Origin: Patescibacteria group bacterium
GTDB lineage: Bacteria; Patescibacteriota; Patescibacteriia; 2-12-FULL-60-25
DNA: 56,951 nt
NCBI GenBank assembly: GCA_023229665.1
Contig: JALNYW010000003.1
Coordinates: 1-56,951 of the forward strand
Direction of reading: 5' to 3'
The position numbers and the translations under genes were made by a program. Below the pieces are notes generated by a model. The model was not told the DNA's origin and ran no database searches. It worked only from the letters and a program-made list of their open reading frames with translations. Below, piece after piece: positions 20,863-29,631 of this stretch. Position 1 is the stretch's first letter. Each line of letters opens with the position of its first letter.

Positions 20863-21117
20863 TTACTCCCTCCCTGGTCCGGTGATAGTTGCGTAGCCCA
20901 TAAGTACCAGCTCCTTAATTCCGTAGACTCCGGCGCCGTCGCATTTCGGGCAGGTGTACTTCCTCGCGTCCGGTTCGATGCCGTGAGACTGACGGGCGCC
21001 GCAAAGGATGCAGGCGCCGGCGGACTCATCGGTAAGGCGGTAGGCTTCGGCTTCGGTGAGTCTGAACCGATACAGCGTGCGGCCGGTCTTGCGTCCGGTG
21101 AACTGTACTTTGGTCAT
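20863..21117 (-). CDS. Conserved phage zinc-ribbon protein
   Basis: An 84-residue protein with CILCGARQSHGIEPDARKYT then CPKCDGAGVYGIKELVLMG (~36-74). The C..CG...GIEPDARKY.C..C....VYG.EEL..MG pattern is frequent in phage genomes; the role is unknown. Start ATG 21117. Confidence 0.65.
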   Translation of the reverse strand: MTKVQFTGRKTGRTLYRFRLTEAEAYRLTDESAGACILCGARQSHGIEPDARKYTCPKCDGAGVYGIKELVLMGYATITGPGRE

Positions 21118-21121
21118 CGGG

Positions 21122-21316
21122 TTATACCTTCGAGTAAAGGTAAAGGTGTCCGTGCCCGGTCGAAAACGTCCGCTCCGTCATCCGGACCTGTACCAGTTCG
21201 CCGCGCCGATCCGAATTGAACCGGAAAAGTTCCCCCAAGGAGTCGAACCGCATCGGTTCTAATTCCTTGCCTGTCCGCGCGTCCTTGAAATATACGGTGT
21301 ACTCTTTCTGTACCAT
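21122..21316 (-). CDS. Small hypothetical protein
   Basis: A 64-residue protein, MVQKEYTVYFKDARTGKELE, then strands. Start ATG 21316 after AGGAGGGAAAAGACG. A TATATATGG stretch 40 bp upstream may be a -10. No family recognised. Confidence 0.5.
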   Translation of the reverse strand: MVQKEYTVYFKDARTGKELEPMRFDSLGELFRFNSDRRGELVQVRMTERTFSTGHGHLYLYSKV

Positions 21317-21588
21317 CGTCTTTTCCCTCCTCGCGGGATGTGTTCGAACCATGCCATATATAAAGCATACGCCGTGCCAGAATGGACCGGACGGATAGCC
21401 CCATAAAATCAATACGATAGAATCAGGATGAATTATCAGGTGACGTAAATTGTCATATCGGAATTGTAATAATATGGGTTATCTTGCGGAATATAAAGGG
21501 GAATCCCTGAAATTAAAAGATTTAAGGGGATATTAAGGGGTTTAATCCTGAGGTTATAAGAATTCCGGGGAATAATTCTTACCTATCT
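21317..21588. other. A+T-rich non-coding region with AAGGGG repeats
   Basis: No convincing gene in 272 bp. Contents: a possible leftward -10 (TATATATGG, near 21355); TTGTCATAT near 21449, close to the operator 11-mers at 13318 and 15429; three AAGGGG blocks between 21485 and 21540; and an inverted repeat AAGAATT...AATTCTT near 21560-21582. The A+T richness next to the packaging genes could mark an origin, a pac region or a regulatory site; none is proven. Confidence 0.4.
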
Positions 21589-21912
21589 TTACGGGTGGGC
21601 GGCTCGGTATTCCTCTTCGGTCTTGAAAGTAATATATTTCCTCGGTTCCGCCTTGATAATAAATCCGTGCCGATCCATGTGGCAGTTATGACAAAGGATA
21701 ACGATTAAATTCTCGTCGTGGCATTGAATCTCGGCCCAAGGGATAACGTGGTGGAATTCCATATTTCCGGCCCAAAAAAGGAACGACATACCCGACCTGG
21801 CGGTAAATCCATATTCCCCGGCCGATCCCGGCGCCCCGCAATCCACGCAGCGGCCTCGGTGTTGTCGGTATATTCTCGCTCGCATTGATTCCGGGATGGG
21901 TGGTCTACTCAT
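21589..21912 (-). CDS. Small HNH endonuclease near the terminase
   Basis: A 107-residue protein: CVDCGAPGSAGEYGFT (~22-37), MEFHHVIPWAEIQCHDENLI (~51-70) and VILCHNCHMDRHGF (~71-84) form a His-Me-finger HNH domain with zinc Cys pairs. Unlike the four homing paralogs, it lacks helical repeats and the QEMGYLL tail. Small HNH proteins beside terminase genes can assist DNA packaging cleavage in other phages; here it is on the opposite strand, so this role is only a possibility. Confidence 0.75.
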   Translation of the reverse strand: MSRPPIPESMRARIYRQHRGRCVDCGAPGSAGEYGFTARSGMSFLFWAGNMEFHHVIPWAEIQCHDENLIVILCHNCHMDRHGFIIKAEPRKYITFKTEEEYRAAHP

Positions 21913-22174
21913 CGGTTTTCCCGTATTTCACATGGCGTCCTTCCTTCTGTCCGCGGTGGCAAGCCTCCAAAGATTCGGCCTCGGTCGGAATCCAAACTAG
22001 GATGGCCTTACAGCGGCCGCATTGGAGCTTCGATTTCCTCCGGTCGGGGTACTTCCGGAGGTTGATAATGTGTCCGCAATTCCCGCATTGAATGGGCCTA
22101 AAATCCTTCGGCGCCCGTTCGCCGTCTTCATACTTCGTTCCTTTTTTCGCCTGTAAAACGAGGGGTTCCTGCAT
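21905..22174 (-). CDS. Zinc-ribbon protein, first gene of the leftward block
   Basis: An 89-residue protein with CGNCGHIINLRKYPDRRKSK (~30-49) and CGRCKAILVWIP (~52-63), a classical Cys4 zinc ribbon, and basic flanks. Start ATG 22174 after AAGGAGGAATGAGAAA. First gene downstream of the leftward promoter near 22207-22235, so probably an immediate-early protein. Confidence 0.6.
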   Translation of the reverse strand: MQEPLVLQAKKGTKYEDGERAPKDFRPIQCGNCGHIINLRKYPDRRKSKLQCGRCKAILVWIPTEAESLEACHRGQKEGRHVKYGKTDE

Positions 22175-22476
22175 TTTCTCATTCCTCCTTCATGTTGGTA
22201 TCCATATACTTACTATACGTTAATGTCATTGTCAAGGGTTATCTCGTTGTCAGTATACTACAGGGTCATCGGGAGGGTATGCGGTAGGCATCGCCGAGGC
22301 ATTGGAGATAGATAGTTGTCTATATCCCTATCTATAAACTATAGCAGAGAAAGAGAAAGGAAGATTGAAAGGTAATAAAACCATTGTCGGGCAAACGGCG
22401 CCCGACGGTGCCGGTTGAATCGAGGGGGCATAAAAAAAAGACTTGACAGAGAAATTGAGGGGAATACTCTGACGGC
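22175..22476. promoter_or_regulatory. Divergent early/late control region
   Basis: Non-coding gap between the leftward and rightward blocks. Leftward: TTGACA (22235-22230) with TAAGTA at 17-bp spacing (22212-22207). Rightward: TTGACA (22443-22448), 16-bp spacer, TACTCT (22465-22470), preceded by an A8 tract. Also an inverted repeat ATAGATAG (22308-22315)/CTATCTAT (22328-22335) and a GC hairpin GTCGGGC (22386-22392)/GCCCGAC (22400-22406). These could be operators or a transcription insulator between the two units. Confidence 0.5.
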
Positions 22477-23064
22477 ATGGAAACGGCTATAAACGGCGTT
22501 GCCGATACCCTCCGAGCGCAATATATCCCCCCGAACGCTCCACCCGATCCGGCGCCGGTCAAGCGGACGGGGAAAAAACCGTGGTATGAATCTCCCGAAT
22601 TGACGGAGAAATATACAGCATTTCAATTACTTCGCGACCAAGGATTCACGGTGGAAAAGGCGGCCGCGACACTGGGGTATGCGGAATCGACGGGCCGGTA
22701 CATCGAGGGGAAATTAGCGGAATTTGCGAGGAAAAAGGCGGTTTCCGGTGCTTCGGGCAGCTTCCTCACGTTGAAACGAATCGAGCGTGCGGCCGGTGTC
22801 GTTGATAAATTGATGCGGGCTAAGGTATTCGGCGACATCAAAGAGATTAAAGATTCCACGGTGTTACGAGCTGCGGAGTGCGTGCTCGACCGGTCCGATC
22901 CGAAACGCTCGGAATCCAGCTCCGGCCCGTCAATCTCGTTCGTTACCGTGAACCTGGGTCAATACGGTCCGCCGCCGCCCGATCCCGTGCCGATCCTGGA
23001 CATTACGCCATCAAAACAAGGGGATACCGATGAGGTATCAGGTTTTATATCGGATGGAATATAA
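22477..23064 (+). CDS. Terminase small subunit candidate
   Basis: A 195-residue protein. The HTH-like FTVEKAAATLGYAESTGRYI (~54-73) followed by a helical region (RIERAAGVVDKLMRAKVFGD) is what small terminase subunits use to bind pac/cos DNA. Position (first rightward gene, upstream of the large terminase) supports this. The C-terminus is Pro-rich. Start ATG 22477 lies almost at the predicted transcription start, without a close ribosome site. Not clearly similar to P22 gp3. Confidence 0.6.
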   Translation: METAINGVADTLRAQYIPPNAPPDPAPVKRTGKKPWYESPELTEKYTAFQLLRDQGFTVEKAAATLGYAESTGRYIEGKLAEFARKKAVSGASGSFLTLKRIERAAGVVDKLMRAKVFGDIKEIKDSTVLRAAECVLDRSDPKRSESSSGPSISFVTVNLGQYGPPPPDPVPILDITPSKQGDTDEVSGFISDGI

Positions 23065-23334
23065 TAATCAAATGGGGGAATGATTCGTGGTTCATTATCA
23101 TATTGATTCCCCATTGATTCCCATTACTTATCAATCCAAAACATCGGTTTATAGACATAATATATATTACCGGATGTTGGACTCTTGCGGGTTCGGTTCG
23201 CCTGATTCGTCCGGGCACCGGGGGGGATGGGCCATCGGAAGGGAAAATAAATTTAATAATAAGTCCTCTTCTTGGCCGCCGGTAATTTTTTCAAATCCCC
23301 CTTCCCTTTCAAATTCAAGAATTTCGGAGTCTTT
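23065..23334. other. Non-coding stretch downstream of the small terminase gene
   Basis: About 270 bp with no convincing gene. It holds a short direct repeat ATTGATTCCC (near 23102 and 23113), a TATA-rich stretch around 23155-23170 that could be a promoter -10, and a G/C-rich patch around 23200-23240. A pac site is possible, since pac sites lie in or near small terminase genes in P22-like phages, but nothing here proves it. Confidence 0.35.
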
Positions 23335-23532
23335 GTGAGCGCGAACTTGTCGTGTCACGGGTGTGTGCATTTCAGGCGTGATGCCCCACCGTTCAAGGAC
23401 TCGGGGATCTGCGTGAAGCGCAACATGGGCGTGTACGAGTCGGACGGCGCGAGATGCGAGCATCACGACCCCGGGTTCATCTTCAGGGCGGCGTACAGCG
23501 CGAAAAAATTTCTGGAAAGGGTGGTGCGATGA
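23335..23532 (+). CDS. Small Cys-rich protein
   Basis: A 65-residue protein: CHGCVHFRRDAPPFKDSGIC (~7-26), then ARCEHHDPGFIF. A C..C...C...C metal-binding pattern similar to other small phage proteins. Start GTG 23335 with GGAG five bases upstream. Its TGA overlaps the next ATG. Confidence 0.55.
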   Translation: MSANLSCHGCVHFRRDAPPFKDSGICVKRNMGVYESDGARCEHHDPGFIFRAAYSAKKFLERVVR

Positions 23533-23837
23533 TGGACGTGAAAGAGAAGTCCGATGTTTCGAATGCGATCCACGCGGGGGCCGTGGCGTTGCTGAATTCC
23601 GGTGCCGTCAAGGCGACGAAATATCTGTCCCCGAAGCTCGTCGTCAAGGTCAAGCGCAAAGAATTCAATGGACGCACAAACCCGCGCCTGACGGAGCTTC
23701 ACGTGACCTTCGGGGTGCCGAATTACGAGGAGCGGGAGTTCATCAAGGCGTGTCGCAAGTCTGGCGAGCCGTTCCCCGTCGGGAAGATTCAACTCAAGTT
23801 CGCGAAGACGAAGAAGGCCGTAAAGAAGGCGGCGTGA
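23529..23837 (+). CDS. Hypothetical basic protein
   Basis: About 102 residues: MMDVKEKSDVSNAIHAGAVA, then KATKYLSPKLVVKVKRKEFN and a lysine-rich tail. Mostly beta in the middle (LTELHVTFGVPN). ATGATG at 23529/23532; the first overlaps the upstream stop. No family recognised; between terminase subunits. Confidence 0.55.
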   Translation: MMDVKEKSDVSNAIHAGAVALLNSGAVKATKYLSPKLVVKVKRKEFNGRTNPRLTELHVTFGVPNYEEREFIKACRKSGEPFPVGKIQLKFAKTKKAVKKAA

Positions 23838-23838
23838 C

Positions 23839-24024
23839 GTGGCCTATCTCCCGCCGTTCGAATCTTTGTTCCCGCTGTCGGATGACCTGTCGGGGATGAC
23901 GGTCGAGGTCATGGATTTGATGCCGGCGGGTGAGGCCGTGGTGGATGTGCCCTTGGGGTACTTGTCGGCGCGGGTGCTGGATTTCGGGGGGTGCGAGCGG
24001 CCGCAGAGGGTGGGGGAGCAGTGA
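23839..24024 (+). CDS. Small hypothetical protein
   Basis: A 61-residue acidic protein, MAYLPPFESLFPLSDDLSGM onward, starting at GTG 23839, one base after the upstream stop. The end overlaps the large terminase start (GTGA). No family recognised. Confidence 0.5.
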   Translation: MAYLPPFESLFPLSDDLSGMTVEVMDLMPAGEAVVDVPLGYLSARVLDFGGCERPQRVGEQ

Positions 24025-25649
24025 TATCCGTCAACGGCATCGACTTCGAGAAGCGCGAGGGTTGCTCGTACAAGTACGACTACGAGAAGATGCTGAACGA
24101 CGCCAAGGCGGGACTGATGCGCGGCGGCGAGAAGGCCGACCCTCGGGTGCTGGAGTTGTCCACGCTTCGGTCGCTGATCCTGGACGATCTGTGGTTCGTG
24201 GTCTACTTCGTGATGGGCGTGAAGGTCGCGAACCATCCGTTTTGGGTGGGCGCGGCTCGTGAGATAGAATTGGGGCCGAAGGATTTCACGCTGGACGTGT
24301 GGAGTCGAGAGCACGGGAAAAGTTCGCTGCTCACCAAGGCCGAGACGATTCAATTCGCATTGAAGGACCCCGAATCGTCCACGGGAATCTTCTCTGCAGT
24401 CAGGCCGCTGGCGAAGAAATTCCTGTTCGAAATAAAAGAGACGTTCCAGACTTCGAAGATTCTCCAGACGTGCTTCCCCGACATCGTGTGGCAGGATTGC
24501 GAGCGGGACGCGCCGCTGTGGTCGCTGGACGAGGGGCTTATCTTGAAGCGCCGAACGAACATGGCGGAGCCGACGATCTCCGCGTGGGGTCTGACCGAAG
24601 GTATGCCAACCGGGTTGCATCTGGATCGGCGCATCTACGACGACATCGTGAACAAGGACATCTCCGAATCGGTTGAGGTCATGGAGAAGGTCAAGGAGAA
24701 ATATGACCTCTCGCAATATCTCGGCAAGGACGGCGGTACGCATCGCGTGATCGGTACGTTCTATCACCACAACGATCCGTTGGTGTACATCCGCGGGAAG
24801 AAGAATCTCGATGGCAGCGCGAAGTATCTGCTGCGTCTGAAGCCTGCCACGGAGGATGGCACGGCGAACGGAGTGCCGGTGCTGTTGTCGCAGAAGGCTC
24901 TCGACGACAAGAAGGGTGACTCGGGGTTCAACACGCAGATGCTCTGCAACCCGACGCCGCAAAGCGACCAGAAGTTGAATTTCGAATTCATGAATCGCAT
25001 CTCTCGGGCGTTCTTGCCCAAGGGCCGGTTCCGCATGATGCTGATCGACCAGGCGGGAGATGCGGCCAGCAACAAGACCGGCCCAGGAGACTCGTGGGCG
25101 GTAGTCATCGTCGGGGTCGAACCGTGCATGGACGACCTCGGGCAGTCGCGCAGGTTTCTCGAAGATGCGTGGGTGCAACCCGCGAATGAATCCGAGGCGA
25201 TCGAGCAGGCCATCCGCATGTTCACCCGCGGAGGGATCATCCATAAACTCGGCGTCGAAAAAGTCGGTCAGACGACGACACATCTGCATATCGCGGCGGC
25301 CCTGAAAGCCCGCGGCCGGCACGTGGAGTTCAACGATTCTCCGTGGTCGGCAGGGAAACTGCTTCGCCCTGCTGGACGCAACAAGAAAAAATTCATAGAA
25401 GGTGCCCTGTCGTGGCCGCTGAATAACGGGAAATGGCACTATGTGGACGACATACCGAACGCCTACCTCGACCGCGTTCGGATGGAGATGACCAACTTTC
25501 CCGTCTGGCACGACGACGCCCTGAACGCGATGGCCTACTCCGAGGACGTAATTAAAGATTGCAATTTGGAATATTACGATGTAGAAAATGTCCCAAGGAG
25601 TGTTTCGCAGGTGATGGACTCAATGCCCGAGGCACGAAACTTTGCGTAA
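24021..25649 (+). CDS. Terminase large subunit
   Basis: A 542-residue packaging motor. The ATPase domain has a Walker A-like WSREHGKSSLL (~94-104) and an acidic YDDIVNKD (~205-212), the Walker B position. The RNase H-like nuclease domain has MLIDQAGD (~340) and the final WHDDALNAMAYSED (~502-515), whose aspartates bind metal. It pumps DNA into the prohead through the portal and makes the headful cut. Start GTG 24021 overlaps the preceding TGA. The GHGKS-type Walker A differs from P22 gp2, so the terminase may belong to another lineage than the coat. Confidence 0.88.
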   Translation: MISVNGIDFEKREGCSYKYDYEKMLNDAKAGLMRGGEKADPRVLELSTLRSLILDDLWFVVYFVMGVKVANHPFWVGAAREIELGPKDFTLDVWSREHGKSSLLTKAETIQFALKDPESSTGIFSAVRPLAKKFLFEIKETFQTSKILQTCFPDIVWQDCERDAPLWSLDEGLILKRRTNMAEPTISAWGLTEGMPTGLHLDRRIYDDIVNKDISESVEVMEKVKEKYDLSQYLGKDGGTHRVIGTFYHHNDPLVYIRGKKNLDGSAKYLLRLKPATEDGTANGVPVLLSQKALDDKKGDSGFNTQMLCNPTPQSDQKLNFEFMNRISRAFLPKGRFRMMLIDQAGDAASNKTGPGDSWAVVIVGVEPCMDDLGQSRRFLEDAWVQPANESEAIEQAIRMFTRGGIIHKLGVEKVGQTTTHLHIAAALKARGRHVEFNDSPWSAGKLLRPAGRNKKKFIEGALSWPLNNGKWHYVDDIPNAYLDRVRMEMTNFPVWHDDALNAMAYSEDVIKDCNLEYYDVENVPRSVSQVMDSMPEARNFA

Positions 25650-25662
25650 GAGGAGATACGGG

Positions 25663-25986
25663 ATGCCGAAGGAAGATCCGATCGGGCCGGGCGGTGGAGC
25701 GGATCAGGATCGGGCGCGTGGGTACGTACCGAAGAAGAAACAAAAGAAAACAATCAAGGGACAACTGCTCGAAGAGAAGGCATTGGACGAGAAAGTCCTC
25801 CGGCAGTCCGACGACGAAATCGAAGACCTGAAGAAACTCCAATCGTACAAGAAGGGCGGCATCGTCAAGAAGACCGGTGTGGCGCTTGTCCACAAGGGCG
25901 AGCGCGTGATCCCGGCCAAGAAAGAGACGGCAACCGAGCGATTCATCCGGGTCCGTAACGCGAAGGAAGCGAAGGGGAGACGGTAA
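25663..25986 (+). CDS. Small head-cluster protein
   Basis: A 107-residue basic protein. YKKGGIVKKTGVALVHKGER then VIPAKK (~64-90) is a Y..GG.V..TG.ALVHKGE.V.PA motif common in phage virion or tail-measure-like proteins, probably a short beta module. Start ATG 25663 after AAGAGGAGATACGGG. Lies between terminase and portal; likely a minor virion or assembly factor. Confidence 0.5.
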   Translation: MPKEDPIGPGGGADQDRARGYVPKKKQKKTIKGQLLEEKALDEKVLRQSDDEIEDLKKLQSYKKGGIVKKTGVALVHKGERVIPAKKETATERFIRVRNAKEAKGRR

Positions 25987-25987
25987 G

Positions 25988-28321
25988 TTGGCCCGCAAGG
26001 AAAAAGACAACAGCGGACTGAACGAAACACCGAAAGAAAAAGTTCTACGACTTGCGAACAAGCGGCTCAAGCGGTGCGTGGACAACGACAACGAGAACCG
26101 CGCCAACGCACTCGAAGACCTGCGCTTTCTGAACGGCGAGCAGTGGGATGAAAAGGAAGTAAAACTCCGCAAGCGCCGCAAGCGTCCCTGCCTGCAAATC
26201 AATCTCCTCCCGAAGTACGTCGATCAGATCGTCGGCGAGGAGCGGATCAATCGCCCGCGAATCAAGATCAGGCCCGTGGACTCGAAGGCCGATGTGCATC
26301 TGGCGCGAATTCGCGAGGGCATCGTCCGTAACATCGAGTACCTGTCACGCGCAGAGCAGATTTACGATCAGGCGTTCGAGATGGCCGTGTCGTGCGGCTA
26401 CGGAGCGTGGCGCATCTGTACGCGGTACACCGAGGAGAATCCGTTCATCCAAGAGATTTACGAGGAGGCGATCAAGAATCCGTTCCTCGTGTACCTCGAC
26501 CCGGACTGCAAGGACGACACGTTCGCCGACGCGAAGTACGGGTTCGTCTTGCAACGGATGCCGCGTGAAGAGTTCGACGAACGATGGCCTAACGCGCAGT
26601 ACCCGACTGATTCGCTCAAGACCGGCCTCGGCATATCGAACGAGATGTGGTACGACGACAACACGGTGACGGTCGCGGAGTATTTCACCCGCGAGACGGA
26701 AAAGAAGAAGATGGCGCAGTTCTCCGATGGCATGGTGGTGCCGTTCGAAGAGGCGCAGGAAGCCGTTGCCGCATGGGAAGCGAAAGCGGAACAGATCAGA
26801 GCGGCAATCGCCGCCAAAGCTGCGGCGGCGGCAGCGATGCAACCGCCAGCAGCCGCCGTTGGTTCCCCTCCGACATTCGGCCCGGACTCGTCCACCGCGG
26901 CCGTACCACAGGTGGGTGCAGAGCCTCAAGGGGCAATTGCCGGGGACATGGCGGCAGTACCACCGACAGCCGCCCCCCCGGCGCCCCCGGCGGACGCCAT
27001 CATCGAAATGACGATCGGACCGAAGCCCGAGATCGCGAAGACGAAGGACACCGAGATCATCAAGATCCGTCGGTACATCATCAACGGGGCGGACGTGATC
27101 GAGGGCATGGACGGCGACGAAAAATATTTCCCCGGAAAGTACATCCCGATCGTGTTGGTGCTCGGGAAAGAGCGCAACATCGAGGGCAAGCGGTACGTCC
27201 GCGGGATGATCCGGGACGCGAAGGATCCGCAACGCCTGGTGAACTATTGGGAGACTTCGTGCGCGGAGACTGTCGCCATCGCCCCGAAGGCCCCGTGGCT
27301 CGTCACGGCCGCGATGATAAAGGGGTACGAGAACGACTACGCGACCGCGCACGAGGAAAACTTCCCGTACCTGAAGTACAACATCGACCCAAACTCACCG
27401 ATGCAGACGCCTATTCGCAACCACGCCGGCGACCCACCGATGGCCCTGTTCGCGCAGCGTCAGTCGGCGCACGAGAACTTGAAGCAGGTGATCGGAATGT
27501 TCGCGGCGGATGTCGGCGCTCCCGGCCCCGAGCGGTCCGCGCCGGCCATCATTGCACGACAGACGCCGGGGGATGTCGGCACGTTCGCGTTCCTGGACAA
27601 TCTCTCCCGGTCGATCGCGCACTCCGGACGCATCATCAACGAGATGATCCCCGAGGTGTACGATACCGAGCGCGACGTGCGGCTTCGCAACGTGGATGAG
27701 TCCGAGACGTTCGTGCCGATCAACACGACGGCGGGCGGTGCGCTTCAGAACATCCGCAAGAATCCGAATCGGTACTTCGGACTCGACCCCAATAAGTTGC
27801 AGGAGTCCATCCGCAAGAGCGGCCCGGATGCGCGGTTCAACGACATCACTATCGGCAAGTACGACGTGATCGTGTCGGTCGGTCCGTCGTACACCACGCA
27901 GCGTCAGGAAGCGTCACAGAACATGTTCACGCTGATGAACTCCATGCCCGACAAGATGGGCGTGGGCGTCGATATTCTCGTGGAGAACATGGACTTCCCC
28001 GGCTCGGAACGTCTCGCTGCGCGACTCCGCAAGGGGCTGCCGCCCGCGCTCCTTGAGGCGCGCCCCGGCGACCCGCCCATCAAACCACAACCTCCGCCGA
28101 TTCAGGTGCAGGTCCAGATGAAGAAGTTGGAGTTGGAGAACAAGAAGATTTCCGTGCAGATCGAGCGGCAGAAGGTCGAGCAGATCAAGGCGGTGAAGGA
28201 GTTGTCGGACGCGAAGGGCGAGGTACGAAACGTCGTACTCGGGTTGCTCAAGGAAGTGATGGGGCCCGACCACCCGGCGGACGCGGCCATACAAGGCGGT
28301 CCGCCTCAGATGACGCAGTAG
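25988..28321 (+). CDS. Portal protein (P22-like)
   Basis: A 777-residue portal, the twelve-fold ring at the tail vertex through which DNA enters and leaves. The N-terminal DLRFLNGEQWDEKEVKLRKR then RPCLQINLLPKYVDQIVGEE is characteristic of P22-type portals, and the C-terminus is a long helix/coiled coil (ELENKKISVQIERQKVEQIK), the P22 barrel equivalent. An unusual Ala/Pro/Gly-rich insert fills ~265-335. Start TTG 25988 follows GGGGAGACGG. Length is close to P22 gp1 (about 725). Confidence 0.88.
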   Translation: MARKEKDNSGLNETPKEKVLRLANKRLKRCVDNDNENRANALEDLRFLNGEQWDEKEVKLRKRRKRPCLQINLLPKYVDQIVGEERINRPRIKIRPVDSKADVHLARIREGIVRNIEYLSRAEQIYDQAFEMAVSCGYGAWRICTRYTEENPFIQEIYEEAIKNPFLVYLDPDCKDDTFADAKYGFVLQRMPREEFDERWPNAQYPTDSLKTGLGISNEMWYDDNTVTVAEYFTRETEKKKMAQFSDGMVVPFEEAQEAVAAWEAKAEQIRAAIAAKAAAAAAMQPPAAAVGSPPTFGPDSSTAAVPQVGAEPQGAIAGDMAAVPPTAAPPAPPADAIIEMTIGPKPEIAKTKDTEIIKIRRYIINGADVIEGMDGDEKYFPGKYIPIVLVLGKERNIEGKRYVRGMIRDAKDPQRLVNYWETSCAETVAIAPKAPWLVTAAMIKGYENDYATAHEENFPYLKYNIDPNSPMQTPIRNHAGDPPMALFAQRQSAHENLKQVIGMFAADVGAPGPERSAPAIIARQTPGDVGTFAFLDNLSRSIAHSGRIINEMIPEVYDTERDVRLRNVDESETFVPINTTAGGALQNIRKNPNRYFGLDPNKLQESIRKSGPDARFNDITIGKYDVIVSVGPSYTTQRQEASQNMFTLMNSMPDKMGVGVDILVENMDFPGSERLAARLRKGLPPALLEARPGDPPIKPQPPPIQVQVQMKKLELENKKISVQIERQKVEQIKAVKELSDAKGEVRNVVLGLLKEVMGPDHPADAAIQGGPPQMTQ

Positions 28322-28331
28322 GAGGATGACG

Positions 28332-28679
28332 ATGGACTTCGTGGACCTGAAACTTCCGAAGAAGAGCGCAAAGGGTGGACCGGAAGCCCCGGCATGTATC
28401 GGAGGCGAGGGCCGCGACCAGTACCCCTACGGACTTCGGATCACGCTCGACGAGGAACAGTTGGCGAAGATGGGCGAACTGTTCGATGGCGTGGACGCCG
28501 ACGGAGAAGTGACGATCACGGCCAAGGGATGCGTGACATCGAAGCGTTCGGACCAGATGCAGGGCGGGAAGAAGAATCGTGGACTGTCGATCCAAATCCA
28601 GAAGATCAACATCGCGTGCAAGACCCCCTACGAGAAGGGGTCGATGGACGACTTCGTGAAGGCCAGGACGAAAAAATAG
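28332..28679 (+). CDS. Capsid-associated small protein (staple/decoration candidate)
   Basis: A 115-residue protein with RDQYPYGLRITLDEEQLAKM (~27-46) followed by short strands ending in KTPYEKGSMDDF. The YPYGL.ITLD...L.K.G motif recurs in small proteins between portal and scaffold/coat of short-tailed phages, thought to be capsid-associated. Start ATG 28332, six bases after GGAGG; ATG 28326 is too close to the site. Confidence 0.5.
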   Translation: MDFVDLKLPKKSAKGGPEAPACIGGEGRDQYPYGLRITLDEEQLAKMGELFDGVDADGEVTITAKGCVTSKRSDQMQGGKKNRGLSIQIQKINIACKTPYEKGSMDDFVKARTKK

Positions 28680-28689
28680 GAGGGGACGG

Positions 28690-29631
28690 ATGAGCACACC
28701 GGAAGAGACAGTACAGGGTACGGCGGCGGACGTAGCACTCAAGGCCGAACCAGTCGTAGTCGTAACGGACGAACCGAAGAAGGCGGACGACACCCCTGCG
28801 CCGGTCGTGGACGATGCGGCGAAGGCGACCGAGGATGCGCGGCTTGCCGAAGAGGCGAAGCGGGCGGCGGAAGGTACAACACCCAAGGTCGAACCGGCCA
28901 CAAGCGAGGGTGCCGAAACTCGCATCCGCAAACTGATCGCCGAGCGTGAAGAGGCCAAGCGGCAAGCGGAATACTTCCGCGGTCTGTCCGAAGGGCGCGG
29001 CCCCAAGCCTGAAGTGCCGGCCGCTCCCGCCCCGATGCGGATCGAGGATTTCCTGCCCACGGAGCAGGAGTTCGCCGCCGTCGGGCTGACGGCCGATGCG
29101 TTCGAAAAGGCGGGGCGGTCCTACGATGACCTGCTCATCGCCAAATCCGCGTTCGCGACGAGGAAAGCCAGCGCGTTGATGGCGAAGCAGACCGAAGAAG
29201 CGCGGGCCAAGGAGTCGGTCGCAAGGGCGCAATCGACCTTCATGGAGCGCGTGAACAAGGCCGCCGAGACGGACCCCGGCATCCTGGACCTGATGGAAGA
29301 CAGGACGCTCCCGGTCAGTCAGGCGATGGCCGAGGTCATTCGCGAGTCGGAAGTGGCCCCGAAGATCCTGCGGTTCATCGCGGACAACCGGGCCGAGGGC
29401 AAACGCATAGCCGGCCTGCCGCCGTTGGCCGCGGCGCGTGAGTTGGGGCGCATCGAAGCGAAGATCATGGCGACCCCGGCACCAGAGCCTCCGAAGCGCG
29501 TTTCACAGGCGCCCGAGCCGATCAAGTCGCTCACTCCGTCAGGGGTCACGGAAATAGACCTTGACAAAGTTCCAATTGATGATTTCATGAAGAAAAGAAA
29601 CGCGCAGCAGTTCGGCGCAGCAAGGAGTTGA
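28690..29631 (+). CDS. Scaffolding protein
   Basis: A 313-residue acidic, helix-rich protein. Residues 1-75 are low-complexity (Ala/Glu/Val/Pro), 76-265 are long helices (TRIRKLIAEREEAKRQAEYF; SVARAQSTFMERVNKAAETD), and the C-terminus is a short basic helix (KVPIDDFMKKRNAQQF) like the coat-binding tail of P22 gp8. Position between portal and coat, size and composition all fit an internal scaffold released before DNA packaging. Confidence 0.8.
   Translation: MSTPEETVQGTAADVALKAEPVVVVTDEPKKADDTPAPVVDDAAKATEDARLAEEAKRAAEGTTPKVEPATSEGAETRIRKLIAEREEAKRQAEYFRGLSEGRGPKPEVPAAPAPMRIEDFLPTEQEFAAVGLTADAFEKAGRSYDDLLIAKSAFATRKASALMAKQTEEARAKESVARAQSTFMERVNKAAETDPGILDLMEDRTLPVSQAMAEVIRESEVAPKILRFIADNRAEGKRIAGLPPLAAARELGRIEAKIMATPAPEPPKRVSQAPEPIKSLTPSGVTEIDLDKVPIDDFMKKRNAQQFGAARS

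Noticed and set aside
22381..22420. Rho-independent terminator at the GC hairpin
   Set aside because: The stem is good but the tract after it is weak (TGGTTTTATT on the minus strand, none on the plus strand).
23844..25511. Long minus-strand frame (555 codons)
   Set aside because: Antisense shadow of the large terminase in G+C-rich DNA; the plus frame has clear motifs.
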